From Streptomyces sp. NRRL F-5123 (lineage in GTDB: Bacteria > Actinomycetota > Actinomycetes > Streptomycetales > Streptomycetaceae): a stretch of 64,000 nt of DNA. Both the position numbers and the translations under genes were made by a program. Below are positions 41,963 to 50,724 of the stretch, piece after piece; within the stretch, counting starts at the first letter, position 1, and every line of letters begins with the position of its first letter. The stretch lies in contig NZ_JOHY01000013.1 in assembly GCF_000721495.1 (NCBI RefSeq), positions 1-64,000 of the forward strand, in the 5' to 3' direction. The notes below the pieces were generated by a model. It was not told the DNA's origin. It saw only the letters and a program-made list of their open reading frames with translations, and searched no databases.

Positions 41963-42016
41963 TCCGCGCGCGGAAGGCCGCATCGGGACCTGTGACGCTC
42001 CCGTGACGGGCAGCGG

Positions 42017-42343
42017 TCAACCGCTCTTGCCACGGCGGCTCCGGGTCCCGCCGTCGCGCGCGGGTGGCACGCCGTGGCGGCGCGCGGCCGCGTCCAGGGA
42101 GCGCAGGGCGAGCAGCAGGAACCCGATGTCGTCGAGGTAGACCGGATCGGGCAGGAGGTCCACCGGCCAGACGAGGTAGGCCACCGACGCCCAGAACACC
42201 GCCTTGTGGGACGTGGGCACGCCCGAGGCCCTGAGCAGGCGCCGCGAGCGGACCAGCCTGATCAGCAGCCTGACCGCCACCACCAGGGTGACCGTGGCGA
42301 AGGCCGCCGCCAGCCCGAGCAGCAGACGCTCCCTGCCGTCCAT
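42017..42343 (-). CDS. DUF1232 (YkvA-like) membrane protein
   Basis: The protein has 108 aa. One N-terminal membrane helix (about 6-28) is followed by the DUF1232 core KAVFWASVAYLVWPVDLLPD, then YLDDIGFLLLALRSL. Family members are small membrane proteins of unknown role. GGAGG 8 bp upstream supports ATG 42343 over the GTGs at 42352. Confidence 0.82.
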   Translation of the reverse strand: MDGRERLLLGLAAAFATVTLVVAVRLLIRLVRSRRLLRASGVPTSHKAVFWASVAYLVWPVDLLPDPVYLDDIGFLLLALRSLDAAARRHGVPPARDGGTRSRRGKSG

Positions 42344-42456
42344 CCGCACCACCTCCGTGCTCTGCGCCTTCCCCGTTCTCCGGCGGACGCGCCACGGGGG
42401 TTGAGCGGTCCCCGGCCCGGTCCCCGCCCGGTTGCCGGGCGGGAAGCGGCAGGTAC

Positions 42457-42765
42457 GGCACGCCGGAACGGCCGAGGGCGGCGGAACGCTCGCCGAGCGG
42501 CTGGAGGTGGACCTGCCGCGCGTCGAACCCGGCGTGCAGCGGGTGCTGACACCGGGCTCGTGCGACGCGGGGGCGTTCGGGCGGTGCCCGGGCTGTACGT
42601 GCGGGCGCTGACGGCGGACGGCAGGTTGTCGTGCACGACGTCGTGCACCACGTCGTGCACCACGCGGTGACCGACGCGTCGAGCGGGACGGCTTTCGCCC
42701 TCGGCGAGTTCTACCGGCGGGGTGAGCAGCGGAAGTTCCCGGGCGCCGCCCGGTGGACCCTCGAA
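42457..42765 (+). pseudogene. TerD-family pseudogene with two frameshifts
   Basis: Three consecutive reading-frame pieces reconstruct the C-terminal part of a TerD/TerZ tellurite-resistance/stress protein. They are AERLEVDLPRVEPGVQRVL with GSCDAGAFG, then VPGLYVRALTADGRL, then VTDASSGTAFALGEFYRRGE. Each junction is explained by loss of one base (in GGGCGGTGCC near 42580 and AGGTTGTCG near 42626). Three 12-bp repeats (42628-42663) interrupt the third piece. No intact N-terminus is found upstream, and the homology ends at QRKFPG, before the family's usual C-terminus. It is clearly decayed. Confidence 0.7.
42628..42663 (+). repeat. 12-bp tandem repeat, three copies
   Basis: GTCGTGCACGAC followed by two GTCGTGCACCAC units, inside the TerD pseudogene. 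Because 12 is a multiple of three the repeat itself keeps frame; it adds a (VVHH)-type peptide where TerD proteins have about one such turn. Confidence 0.9.
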
Positions 42766-42842
42766 CCGGGGGCTGATCCCCGCACGCCGTGCCCCCGGCA
42801 AGGAACGTGCCGCCTCAGGCGATCCGGCCCGCCCGTGCGGAC

Positions 42843-43406
42843 TCAGCGTTCGTTGGGCTCCCAGACGGGCAGCCAGACGTCGTTGGGCGCGCCCGGGACC
42901 GTGCAGTCGTACTGGATGAGCAGATGGCCGATCCCGAGCCCGCCGGCGACGTTCAGGCACTTGTTCGCCGACTTGTCGACGACCTGGTAGCCGATGCCCG
43001 CGGGGACGAACCGCCAGAGCTCGTTGGGGGCCGTGCCGCAGGTGTACTGGATGACCTCGGTGCCGTTGGCGGTGCCGCCCCCGGCGACGTTGACGCACTT
43101 TCCGCTGCTGACGGACTTGATCGTGTAGTAGCTGCCCCCGGCGGCGTCCAGCTCCCAGCGCTCGTTGGCCGCGTTGGTCAGCGGGTACTGGATGATGGGC
43201 ACTCCGTCCGAGCTGCCCGCTCCGCGGACGTTCGCGACCTCGCCGGGGTTCGCCGCCAGACGCAGCGTGAACTGCTGCGCGACGATCGCCTGCGGTGTCG
43301 GGTCCCCCGAACGGTCGGCCGCGGCCGCTCCCTGCGTCCCGAACGCCACCCCGGCGGTCACCGCCAGGGCTCCCGCACCCGCCGCCAGATTCCTGAGAGT
43401 CTTCAC
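42843..43406 (-). CDS. Secreted ricin-type lectin (beta-trefoil) protein
   Basis: The protein has 187 aa. A signal peptide (KTLRNLAAGAGALAVTAGVA, cut near AAAA-D) precedes a ricin B-like domain with three repeats: GEVANVRGAGSSDGVPIIQY..NERW, GKCVNVAGGGTANGTEVIQY..NELW, NKCLNVAGGLGIGHLLIQY..NDVW. These give the QxW-like positions and carbohydrate-binding pockets. The enzymatic partner domain common in streptomycete RICIN proteins is missing, so this is a free carbohydrate-binding protein. AGGAGG 8 bp upstream fixes GTG 43406. Confidence 0.88.
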   Translation of the reverse strand: MKTLRNLAAGAGALAVTAGVAFGTQGAAAADRSGDPTPQAIVAQQFTLRLAANPGEVANVRGAGSSDGVPIIQYPLTNAANERWELDAAGGSYYTIKSVSSGKCVNVAGGGTANGTEVIQYTCGTAPNELWRFVPAGIGYQVVDKSANKCLNVAGGLGIGHLLIQYDCTVPGAPNDVWLPVWEPNER

Positions 43407-43510
43407 GCGGTCTGCCTCCTGCTCCGTCGTGCAGATGAAAAAGACAGGAGGAGTATTACGGGACGAAGCCGGGTGAAAGGTCACTTTCGAAACGGAAGTG
43501 GCCGCACGTA

Positions 43511-43534
43511 GCCCGGTTGGCCGCAGAACCGGGC
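43511..43534 (-). terminator. Hairpin after the CHAT cassette
   Basis: GCCCGGTT and AACCGGGC pair around an 8-nt loop, 22 bp past the stop of the last cassette gene. Confidence 0.45.
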
Positions 43535-43556
43535 GCGCGGCGGTCCCGGCGCTGCC

Positions 43557-44279
43557 TCAGGGCCTGCGGCCCTTGTTGAGCAGCTCGTCGATCTCGGTGC
43601 CCTCGTCCGGCCGCACCCTGCCGTGCGGCAGCCGGACACCGAGTGCCGCCGCGAGGCCGTTCAGTCCCGTGTCCACCGTCGCCTCGATCGTCTCGCCCAG
43701 CACGCCCGCGCCCCTCAGCCCCGCCCGCCAGCCGCTCGCCAGCAGGGCCGCGGCGACGACCGGCCCGGGCCACCACAGCAGCCACGCGCCGGCCACCGCG
43801 TACGGGACCGCCCACGCGGTGCGCAGCGCGGCCCCCGAGTAGCCGGTCCAGGCGGCCTGCACGTCCTGCCGGGCGCTGTCGGGGGCCAGTTGCCACAGCC
43901 GAGGCCAGACGAGGGCCATGGACACCCCGTGCTGGGCCCGCACCCGCTGCTCCACGTCGCGCAGCGGACCCGCGACCTTCATGGCGGGGAGCCGCCACGT
44001 CCGGACCACCACGCGGCTCAACCGGTCGGCGACCAGCGCGGGGGCCGTCACGACGAGCAGCCCGGCGACCAGCGCCGCGATCCGCCCGGCGGGCGTGGCG
44101 TACCGGTCGGCCCGCAGCCGGTCGAGCCACCGGACGGCGGCGGTGACGTCGAAGGAGCCGGCCCGGCCCGGCGCCGCGGCGAGGGCGAGCGCGGCGGCGA
44201 AGAGCACGCCCGGCAGGACGATCCGGGTCAGCCAGCGGTCGGTGAGCTTCTTGCCCACCTCGCCGAGGAAGACCTCCAT
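43557..44279 (-). CDS. Membrane protein of CHAT cassette
   Basis: The protein has 240 aa. It opens MEVFLGEVGKKLTDRWLTRIV, has a hydrophobic segment (about 22-40), a second (about 68-90), and a hydrophobic pair near 155-190 (WAVPYAVAGAWLLWWPGPVVAAALLASGW), so about four helices. The C-terminus is soluble and ends LLNKGRRP. I do not recognise the family. Its ATG overlaps the preceding stop by one base (TGATG), implying coupling to the 139-aa gene and to the CHAT protein. Confidence 0.72.
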   Translation of the reverse strand: MEVFLGEVGKKLTDRWLTRIVLPGVLFAAALALAAAPGRAGSFDVTAAVRWLDRLRADRYATPAGRIAALVAGLLVVTAPALVADRLSRVVVRTWRLPAMKVAGPLRDVEQRVRAQHGVSMALVWPRLWQLAPDSARQDVQAAWTGYSGAALRTAWAVPYAVAGAWLLWWPGPVVAAALLASGWRAGLRGAGVLGETIEATVDTGLNGLAAALGVRLPHGRVRPDEGTEIDELLNKGRRP

Positions 44280-44698
44280 CAGCGACCGGCCTCCCGAACC
44301 GGCTTCATCGGCACCCCGTCCGGGAAGTCGGGGTCGAGCCGGCACTCGGGCCACGCGCCGGAGGGGTCCCGGCGGACGCTCGCCGAGCACCGGCCGGTCC
44401 GGCGCGGGCACCGGAAGGCGCTCTGCACGTCGGGGGCGCTCCACAGGAAGGAGGAGCCCACCGGTTCGGCCCCGCGCGCGGCAGAACCCAGTGCGGGATC
44501 GTGGCCGAGGGCGCGCAGCGCGGCCAGGGCGCTGCCCCCGCCGCGCACGCCGTCCACGGCGTCCTGGAAGTCGTCGAGGAAGCCGTCCTCCTCGGCGTCC
44601 GCCCGCAGCTCCGCGTAGTGCACGCACAGCCAGGAACGGGCGCGCCTCTCGGCCGCGCCGTCCCCGTCCGGCGGCGCCTGCCCCGATCCCCCGGTCAT
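44279..44698 (-). CDS. Hypothetical soluble protein of CHAT cassette
   Basis: The protein has 139 aa with no signal or membrane segment. The N-terminal half is acidic and helical (LCVHYAELRADAEEDGFLDDFQDAVDG), the C-terminal half has three cysteines (RCPRR, GRCSAS, ECRLD) and many Arg/Pro. It lies 90 bp after the CHAT gene and overlaps the membrane-protein gene. No family is recognised; position suggests an adaptor or substrate of the CHAT protein. Confidence 0.65.
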   Translation of the reverse strand: MTGGSGQAPPDGDGAAERRARSWLCVHYAELRADAEEDGFLDDFQDAVDGVRGGGSALAALRALGHDPALGSAARGAEPVGSSFLWSAPDVQSAFRCPRRTGRCSASVRRDPSGAWPECRLDPDFPDGVPMKPVREAGR

Positions 44699-44788
44699 CT
44701 GTCTCCCTCTGCTGTCGCCGCACCGGGACGGCCGCCCGGCCCGGCCCGCCTTCCGTTCGTTCCGCGCACGGACCGTCCGCCTTCCCGG

Positions 44789-47773
44789 TCACCCGCCGAC
44801 ATGAATGTACGGAGTCCACACGCCGGGCGATCCCGGCCGGTCGCGCCGCAGTTCGCCGACCGCCGCGTGCAGGGCCCGGGCCGCGCGGGCCGGTACGGGC
44901 CGCCCGTCGCTGGTCATTGCCGCGTAGACGGCGTCCGCCACCTGCGCGGCGGTCGCGTCCCGGACGGGCTGGAGGCTCGCGACGACCTGGCGGAAGCCGC
45001 CGAAGTGCAGCACGGCGGCGCTGTGTGCCGCCTCGTCGGGGATCTGCGGGTCCGGCGCGGCGGTCTCGCAGGCCGACAGGAAGGCGAACTCGGCGCTGCC
45101 GACGGGGATCCGGGACAGGTGCGAGGGCGAGAGCGTGCCGCCGCTGAGCCGCAGGCCCTCGCCCGCCACCGCGTGGCAGGCCGCGTGCAGGCAGCGGTAC
45201 CGGGGGAGCAGGTCGCCCACCGCCTCGGCGGTCGCGGCCGGGCCGTCCAGCCGCCGGACGCCGTCCAGCCGCCGTGCCACCAGGTGCGCCTCCCGCTCCA
45301 CCTCCGGGATGTCCGGCGCCGGCACGGTCACCAGCAGCAGGTCGCCGGCGGGCGGTTCGCCGTCCCCGTACGGTCTGCGGCTGTGGATCAGTGAGGTGAG
45401 CGTGGGGGCGTACGAGGGCACGACCCGGTCGGGGACGCTCTGCCCGGGTACGCCCTTGCGGGAGCCGGCGGCGTGCAGGGGAAGGTAGGTCGCGAGTCCC
45501 GTCGGGCACCACCACAGGCGCGGCAAGGGCTCCCCGGGCACCGCGAGTTCCGGCAGCTCGGCGAGCACCGGCCGGGCGATGTCCTCCCAGAGCCAGTCGA
45601 GCATCCGCAGCAGCGCGCGCGACCGCCGGATCTCCGCGCGCAGCACCAGCGCGGCGGTCCGCTCCTGCTCGGCGGGGTCAGGGGAGCCGAGGGCGTCGCG
45701 CCGGGCGGCGTGCGCGCGGACGAGCCGTTCCTCGGCGGCGGCGAGTGCTTCCAGCGCGCCGGCGACGGTGTCCCGGTCCACGGCGTCCAGCGGCACGACG
45801 CGCGGCGGTCCGGCGGCGGTCACCACGAGGGCGTGGGAGCCGAAGTCGCTGATGTTGACGACGGCCACCGGCCCTTCCGCGGCCGCGGCCCGCAGGTCCC
45901 CGTACTCCGCCGTGCGCAGCAGTCCGTGGTCCCTTACCAGCGTGTCCCACTCGCGGGCGAGCGCGGTGCGCCGCTCGACGTCCGCCGCGGACTCCTCGCC
46001 GTGCCGCCCGGCGGGCGGCGCGTCCAGCGCGCGGCGGAGCGTGTCGAGCCGTGCGGCCAGGGCCGGATCGGCCGAGTGCAGCGCGGCCGGTTCCGTGGAG
46101 CGCAGCTCCAGGAGCTGTGACCACATCACCGCCCGCCCCTGGTCGAGGAGTTCGACGGCGCGCTCGGGCCGCCCGGCCCGTACGTGCACGGCCGCGGCGT
46201 CGACGGCCAGTTCGCTCCACCTCGACAGCAGGCGCCGCTGGTCGGCTGGGGCGATGCCGCGCCAGACGGCGAGCGCCTGCAGCGACACCGCGAGTTCGTA
46301 GGCGTCGGCGGCGCTGCACCACATCGCGTGCGCCGCCTCCGGCCCGGAGAAGCCGGATCCGTCGTCGGGCGACGCCGTCGCCACCGCCATGGCGGCCGCG
46401 GCGTCCAGCACGCCCCAGGCGCGGGCCGCCTCCAGGCGGTCGGCCGGCAGTGCGTCCGTGTTGCGCGCGGCCGAGCGCAGGTGCCGCACCGCCTCGTGCA
46501 TCACCGTGCCCGCGCTGCCCTCGGCCGCCTCGAACTCCTCGATCAGAGCAAGGGCCAGCAGGCTCTCGTGCTGCGCCCGTTCGCGCGTTCCCTCATCGGT
46601 CTCCGCGACGAGCCGCCGGACCAGCCCGATCGCTTCGGCGCGGTCCGCGTCCGCCTGCCCGGGCGGGTGCCGGACCAGCTCGGAACGCCGCAGGAGTGCG
46701 CGGGCGAGGTCCGCGCGGCCGCGCCTGCCCCGGAAGCCGCCGAGGACGGGCAGGGACCTGCGATATGCCACGACAGCCGCGTCCAGGGCGGCCGGGGCGT
46801 CCGGATCGGCGTCGAAGGCGAGCGCGTACTGGTTCGCGAGCAGGAGCGCGCGCAGCGCGCGTCGGCGTCCCGAGAGCGAGGGGCGCCGGGCGGCCCGCCT
46901 GGCGTGGGCCAGCGCCTCCCGGGCGTCGGCGCCTTCCCCGCACTCCCGGTAGCGGACGGCGTGGGCCTCGCTGAGGTCCATCAGGTTCTGCGCACCTCCC
47001 GGCCAGGGAGCGGCGCGCAGCATGCGGCGGATCGCGATCACCTCGTCGACGGCCTGGACGCTGTGCACGTCGAGATGGCGGAACTGCAGCGCCTCGGCGA
47101 GCTGGTCCTGCGCCGCGTACGTCATCGTCCGCACGAGCAGCCCGCCGTGCCGGTCGAGCAGGGCGGTGCTCTCGCGGGCCATTGCGAGGGCGGTGTCCAC
47201 CGCGGCGCGGTCGTCGGTGCGGGAGGCGTGCTCCAGCAGCGCGATGGCTTCCAGGTTCAGGGCGATGGAGCGGAACCAGCCGTCGGGGCGTGGGACCCCG
47301 GCCTGCCGGTGCAGGCGTTCGAGGCATTTCCGCGCCGCCGGCACATCCCCCCGGCCGGTGGCACGGGAGAGCGCCGGCCAGGCGGTCACCAGATGCAGGA
47401 AGCGAGGGAGGACAACCCCCATCAGCGGCGTCCAGACCAGCCACCCGACGAGCAGGGTGAGCAGGCTGCCGGCGAAGAACCAGGGACGGACGGACACCCC
47501 GGCGGTCCAGAACAGCCTGACGCCCCCGACGACGTCGGCTCCGCCGTTGCGCACCCCGGCGATGCACGCGGCCGCGGCCGCGAACACCACGGCCCCCACG
47601 GCCTCCCACCACACCAGGCGCAACGGGGGCAGGCACCGCCACGCCTCCCGCGCCGACCGGCTCGACACGCAGGCCACCAGCACCACCACGGCCGCGGCCA
47701 CAAGGACGAGCCGGACCGCGGGGGAGCCGACGGGAAGGGTCGGGACCAGGGCCAGGCGTGCGGATCGGCTCAC
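44789..47773 (-). CDS. Membrane-anchored TPR-like CHAT-domain protease
   Basis: The protein has 994 aa. Three hydrophobic helices occur near 22-38, 48-70 and 90-115. A long helical-repeat region (about 130-640, TPR-like) follows, and the CHAT caspase-like domain (about 740-994) ends the protein. The catalytic His is in CLHAACHAV (near 866) and the catalytic Cys in FLSACETA (near 903), both conserved. CHAT proteins are caspase-clan peptidases used in several bacterial defence and cell-death systems. The start is placed at GTG 47773; the frame continues upstream but becomes Pro/Arg-rich and non-coding in character. It heads a three-gene operon with a soluble and a membrane protein. Confidence 0.88.
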   Translation of the reverse strand: MSRSARLALVPTLPVGSPAVRLVLVAAAVVVLVACVSSRSAREAWRCLPPLRLVWWEAVGAVVFAAAAACIAGVRNGGADVVGGVRLFWTAGVSVRPWFFAGSLLTLLVGWLVWTPLMGVVLPRFLHLVTAWPALSRATGRGDVPAARKCLERLHRQAGVPRPDGWFRSIALNLEAIALLEHASRTDDRAAVDTALAMARESTALLDRHGGLLVRTMTYAAQDQLAEALQFRHLDVHSVQAVDEVIAIRRMLRAAPWPGGAQNLMDLSEAHAVRYRECGEGADAREALAHARRAARRPSLSGRRRALRALLLANQYALAFDADPDAPAALDAAVVAYRRSLPVLGGFRGRRGRADLARALLRRSELVRHPPGQADADRAEAIGLVRRLVAETDEGTRERAQHESLLALALIEEFEAAEGSAGTVMHEAVRHLRSAARNTDALPADRLEAARAWGVLDAAAAMAVATASPDDGSGFSGPEAAHAMWCSAADAYELAVSLQALAVWRGIAPADQRRLLSRWSELAVDAAAVHVRAGRPERAVELLDQGRAVMWSQLLELRSTEPAALHSADPALAARLDTLRRALDAPPAGRHGEESAADVERRTALAREWDTLVRDHGLLRTAEYGDLRAAAAEGPVAVVNISDFGSHALVVTAAGPPRVVPLDAVDRDTVAGALEALAAAEERLVRAHAARRDALGSPDPAEQERTAALVLRAEIRRSRALLRMLDWLWEDIARPVLAELPELAVPGEPLPRLWWCPTGLATYLPLHAAGSRKGVPGQSVPDRVVPSYAPTLTSLIHSRRPYGDGEPPAGDLLLVTVPAPDIPEVEREAHLVARRLDGVRRLDGPAATAEAVGDLLPRYRCLHAACHAVAGEGLRLSGGTLSPSHLSRIPVGSAEFAFLSACETAAPDPQIPDEAAHSAAVLHFGGFRQVVASLQPVRDATAAQVADAVYAAMTSDGRPVPARAARALHAAVGELRRDRPGSPGVWTPYIHVGG

Positions 47774-48254
47774 CAGTGCAGTGTGCCGCCGGTCCGCACG
47801 CGGCGGGGCCCGTATCGGCGATCCCGTCAGCGGGCCACCCCGCGCGCGGAGTCCACCGGTCTGCGTGGCAGGCCGCAAGGGCAGCGGAGCGGTCGCGCTC
47901 GCCGTTGCCGGCCCCCCCCCGGACGGCGGGGGTGTGGACGGGGTCGTGGAGGGGACAGCGCGCTTGCGGCGACGAGGGCTGCGACTGCTCGACGGGGCGC
48001 CGTCGTTCGTGACCCGCAGGAGGAGATCCCCGTACGGCGTTCGTGGCCGACGGTCTGGTGCGTCCAGCCCTTCCCGGCGTGGACGCGGTCGCCGTGACCG
48101 GTCTCCTCGACCGCAGCGAGGCGGAGACCGCATGCCGCCGTCAGGACGCGGACAGAGGCTGCCACGAGCAGGCACGGGCCCGCGGGTAACCGCGCCCGTG
48201 GTCTCCCGGAGTGCCGCGCCCCGCGCTGCCCGCCGGGGCGGGAACCGTGTCCGT
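47774..48254. other. Intergenic region upstream of the CHAT gene
   Basis: In these 481 bp, a plus-strand stretch at about 48040-48180 has coding-like composition (LVRPALPGVDAVAVTGLLDR) but no credible start and no recognised family; it may be a gene remnant. The CHAT promoter should lie close to 47774-47850. I support nothing else here. Confidence 0.4.
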
Positions 48255-49130
48255 TCAGCCCCTGCCGAAGATCCCGGTCGGGTAGGCGCCGTTGCTCAGC
48301 GCCGTCGCCGCCAGTCCGCCCGCGAGGTCGGTGAGGCGCGCGACCCCTGCCGCCCCCAGACGGTCGTAGGGCGCGGCGGCCAGGCGGTCCGTCCCGTGCT
48401 CCAGATCGGCGCGCAGGGCCGTCCCGGCCTCGGTCAGCTCGCCGTCCGCGTCCATCAGCCCCCTGGCCCGCAGGCGTTCCTCGGCCGCCGACCACTCCTT
48501 CTCGCTCCAGCCGCGTGTCGCCCGGGCGAAGGCCGGGGTGAAGCCGCGGCCGGAGGCGGTGTGGGACACCAGAGCCTCCAGCCCGTCAAGGCCCGCGTGG
48601 GTGAGCAGGGCGACGTGCCCGTCGCCGCGGTGCTCGCGCAGGACGGTCGCCGCCTGCCAGAGCGCCACATGCGGCTCCCGCGCCACGGGCTGGTCCGCCT
48701 CCGCGGCCCCCAGCGGGCGGCCCGCACGGTCGCAGCCCGCGGCGGCGTGCCGGGCCAGCTCGGCGGCCTCCGCGATCTCCTTGGAAGCCACCACCTCGTC
48801 GCCCAGCAGCCGGCGCAGCAGCTTGTCGGCGGCGCGCAGCCGGGCCGCGAGCAGTTGCCCGGGCGTGGCGACGGCCCAGACCGCCGGCACGTGCTCGGCG
48901 ATCAGCGCAGGGCTGAAGTTGAAGAAGGTCGCGGTCACCGTGCCCGGTCCGACGGCGCCCATCGCGGCGGCGCGGGCGCCGAAGTAGCCCCCGGCGCTGA
49001 AGGGGGCGCCGGTCGCCGCCGGGAGACCGAGGTCCGTCATCTCCGCGTCGAACTCCGGCGAGAAGTACACCGCGGCGTGCAGGGCGTTGAGGGGACTGTG
49101 GCAGCGGCGGCCGGCCCGGGGGTCCGTCAT
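48255..49130 (-). CDS. SCO6745-family protein, copy 2
   Basis: The protein has 291 aa and is a paralog of the gene at 13818: YFSPEF, FFNFSP, LWQAATVLREHRGDGHVALL, VSHTASGRGFTPAFARATRG and WSEKEWSAAEERLRARGLMD align in order. The last stretch resembles a winged-helix unit. Function is unknown. ATG 49130 is chosen because residues upstream of it lack similarity; a clear ribosome site is not visible. Confidence 0.75.
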   Translation of the reverse strand: MTDPRAGRRCHSPLNALHAAVYFSPEFDAEMTDLGLPAATGAPFSAGGYFGARAAAMGAVGPGTVTATFFNFSPALIAEHVPAVWAVATPGQLLAARLRAADKLLRRLLGDEVVASKEIAEAAELARHAAAGCDRAGRPLGAAEADQPVAREPHVALWQAATVLREHRGDGHVALLTHAGLDGLEALVSHTASGRGFTPAFARATRGWSEKEWSAAEERLRARGLMDADGELTEAGTALRADLEHGTDRLAAAPYDRLGAAGVARLTDLAGGLAATALSNGAYPTGIFGRG

Positions 49131-49466
49131 GCGGATCAGATTACAAGGCGACAGGCGGGGTGAGGAGGGGCGCCGACGGGCGACGACGCACGCCCGGCGG
49201 GACTGCCGCCCGCACGTGGCCCGGCGGCCGCGGACCCCCACCGACGGGCAGACCGGTGGACCGCTCCGGCGCACGAACACGACGGGTCACCCGGACCGGC
49301 TGACGGACGCCGTCCCGCCGGGAACGGCGAAGGGGCGGCGCGTCACCTGGACCGCGTTGCGCGGCGCCTGTCGCGAGCCGTTACCCCGCAGCAGGCCGTG
49401 TCTCCTGGGACGGTTCACGGGAGCGGCAAGGCGACGGCGGGCAGCGGGCCGCTCCGGCGAGCCGCG
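49131..49466. other. Intergenic region, no gene seen
   Basis: These 336 bp separate two minus-strand genes. No ORF shows coding bias and no long inverted repeat is evident. Confidence 0.5.
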
Positions 49467-50216
49467 TCAGGAACCGCCCGCGGCGCCGAGGTGCCGGGCG
49501 AAGAACCGGACGGAGCTGTCGAGTTCGAAGGACGGGACGCGAAAGTGGCTGCCGGGGTTCGCGTGCAGGGTCTTCTCGGTGGAACCGAGCGCGTCGAACA
49601 GCCTCATGACGCAATCCCGAGGACTTCCTTCGTCGTCCCACTGCAGCACGAACTCGACCGGGACGGTGATCCGCCTCGCGGTGCTCATGAGCCACTCGCT
49701 TCCGACGAGGCCGAGGACGGCCGCCGTCACCCGCGGTTCGTCCGCGACGAGGCGGATGCCCGTCTCAGCCCCCGCCGACAGGCCGTAGTACCCGACGGGC
49801 CCGCCGTCGCCGACGCAGTCCAGTGTGCGGAGTTCGTCCAGAGCGGTCCGCCAGTCGGGCACGAGCTGTGACGCGACGGTCTCGCAGAGGGCGCGCCATT
49901 CCGGGCCGACGGGCTCGCCGGCCGCCTCCCGCGCCTGGACGATCGCGACCAGCCGCCGGACCTCGGGGTGCTCGGGCCGGTCGCCGGTCCCGGGCGCGTC
50001 GATCGCGGCGACCGCGAAGCCGCAGGAGGTGACGTAGGGGACGGCCCGGGAGACGACCTCCCAGCCCTTCTTGTGCGAGCCGCCGCCGTGCCCGATCAGC
50101 ACCAGCGGCCGGGGGCCCGGGCCCCCGGCGGGCGTCCACAGCACCCCGGGTATCTCCCCGATGGTGAAGAGCTGCTCGCGGACACCGTCGGCGACGGTTT
50201 CCGACGTCATACGCAT
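49467..50216 (-). CDS. Alpha/beta hydrolase (dienelactone hydrolase-like)
   Basis: The protein has 249 aa. The oxyanion loop GHGGGSHKKGW, nucleophile elbow YGLSAGAE, acidic residue in VLQWDDEGS and catalytic His in NPGSHFRVP make a complete triad in the right order. It belongs to a group of intracellular serine hydrolases; the substrate is unknown. ATG 50216 and ATG 50210 are alternative starts. Confidence 0.82.
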   Translation of the reverse strand: MRMTSETVADGVREQLFTIGEIPGVLWTPAGGPGPRPLVLIGHGGGSHKKGWEVVSRAVPYVTSCGFAVAAIDAPGTGDRPEHPEVRRLVAIVQAREAAGEPVGPEWRALCETVASQLVPDWRTALDELRTLDCVGDGGPVGYYGLSAGAETGIRLVADEPRVTAAVLGLVGSEWLMSTARRITVPVEFVLQWDDEGSPRDCVMRLFDALGSTEKTLHANPGSHFRVPSFELDSSVRFFARHLGAAGGS

Positions 50217-50724
50217 GCACGCATGCCGGCAGAGGCACCGCCGGTGCCGCAACCGGTTCGTCGGGCGGCAGGGCCGGGGCGGCCGTCGTGACCTGCCGTC
50301 GCACGGCAAGCGCTCGGCAGACGCGGTGCTCGAGCTGCCGCGGCAGGTGCACGGCTGCCGCCCGCACCGCGATTCCCGCCGGGGATGCCACGGCAGTGCC
50401 GGACGGCGCGGCCGTGCCTGTGGAGTCGCCGGCGGTCCGGGCTTCCGCCCGGACGGACCGGTGCGTCCGGCGCGGTGAATCCGGCGGCCCCGCCGGTGCG
50501 GGCGGCGGATCGGCCGTGCGGGTACGTCATCCGTGGTCACACGGTCGGCGGAGTGTCTCCGCGGCTGAACCGTTCGCCGATCCAACACGCTGTGATCGGC
50601 GCACGTTTGACGCCCGTTCACCAGGGCCGCAGAACGTACGCCAGGGCGAACGCACCCGGGACATCCGGCGCTGTTCGCCGCTTGCCGGTTCACCGGCAGC
50701 ACTCGGCGAGCGGAAGGCGGCACG
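50217..50724. other. Intergenic region upstream of secreted NHL gene
   Basis: This 508-bp region separates divergent genes. Frames crossing it are Arg/Pro/Ala-rich without start or ribosome-site support. It should hold the promoters for the hydrolase and for the large secreted protein. I see no repeat or RNA gene. Confidence 0.45.

Noticed and set aside
42262..43098. 278-codon minus-strand frame across the TerD pseudogene
   Set aside because: It has no family similarity, crosses the lectin gene out of frame, and the plus strand shows TerD similarity in three frames.
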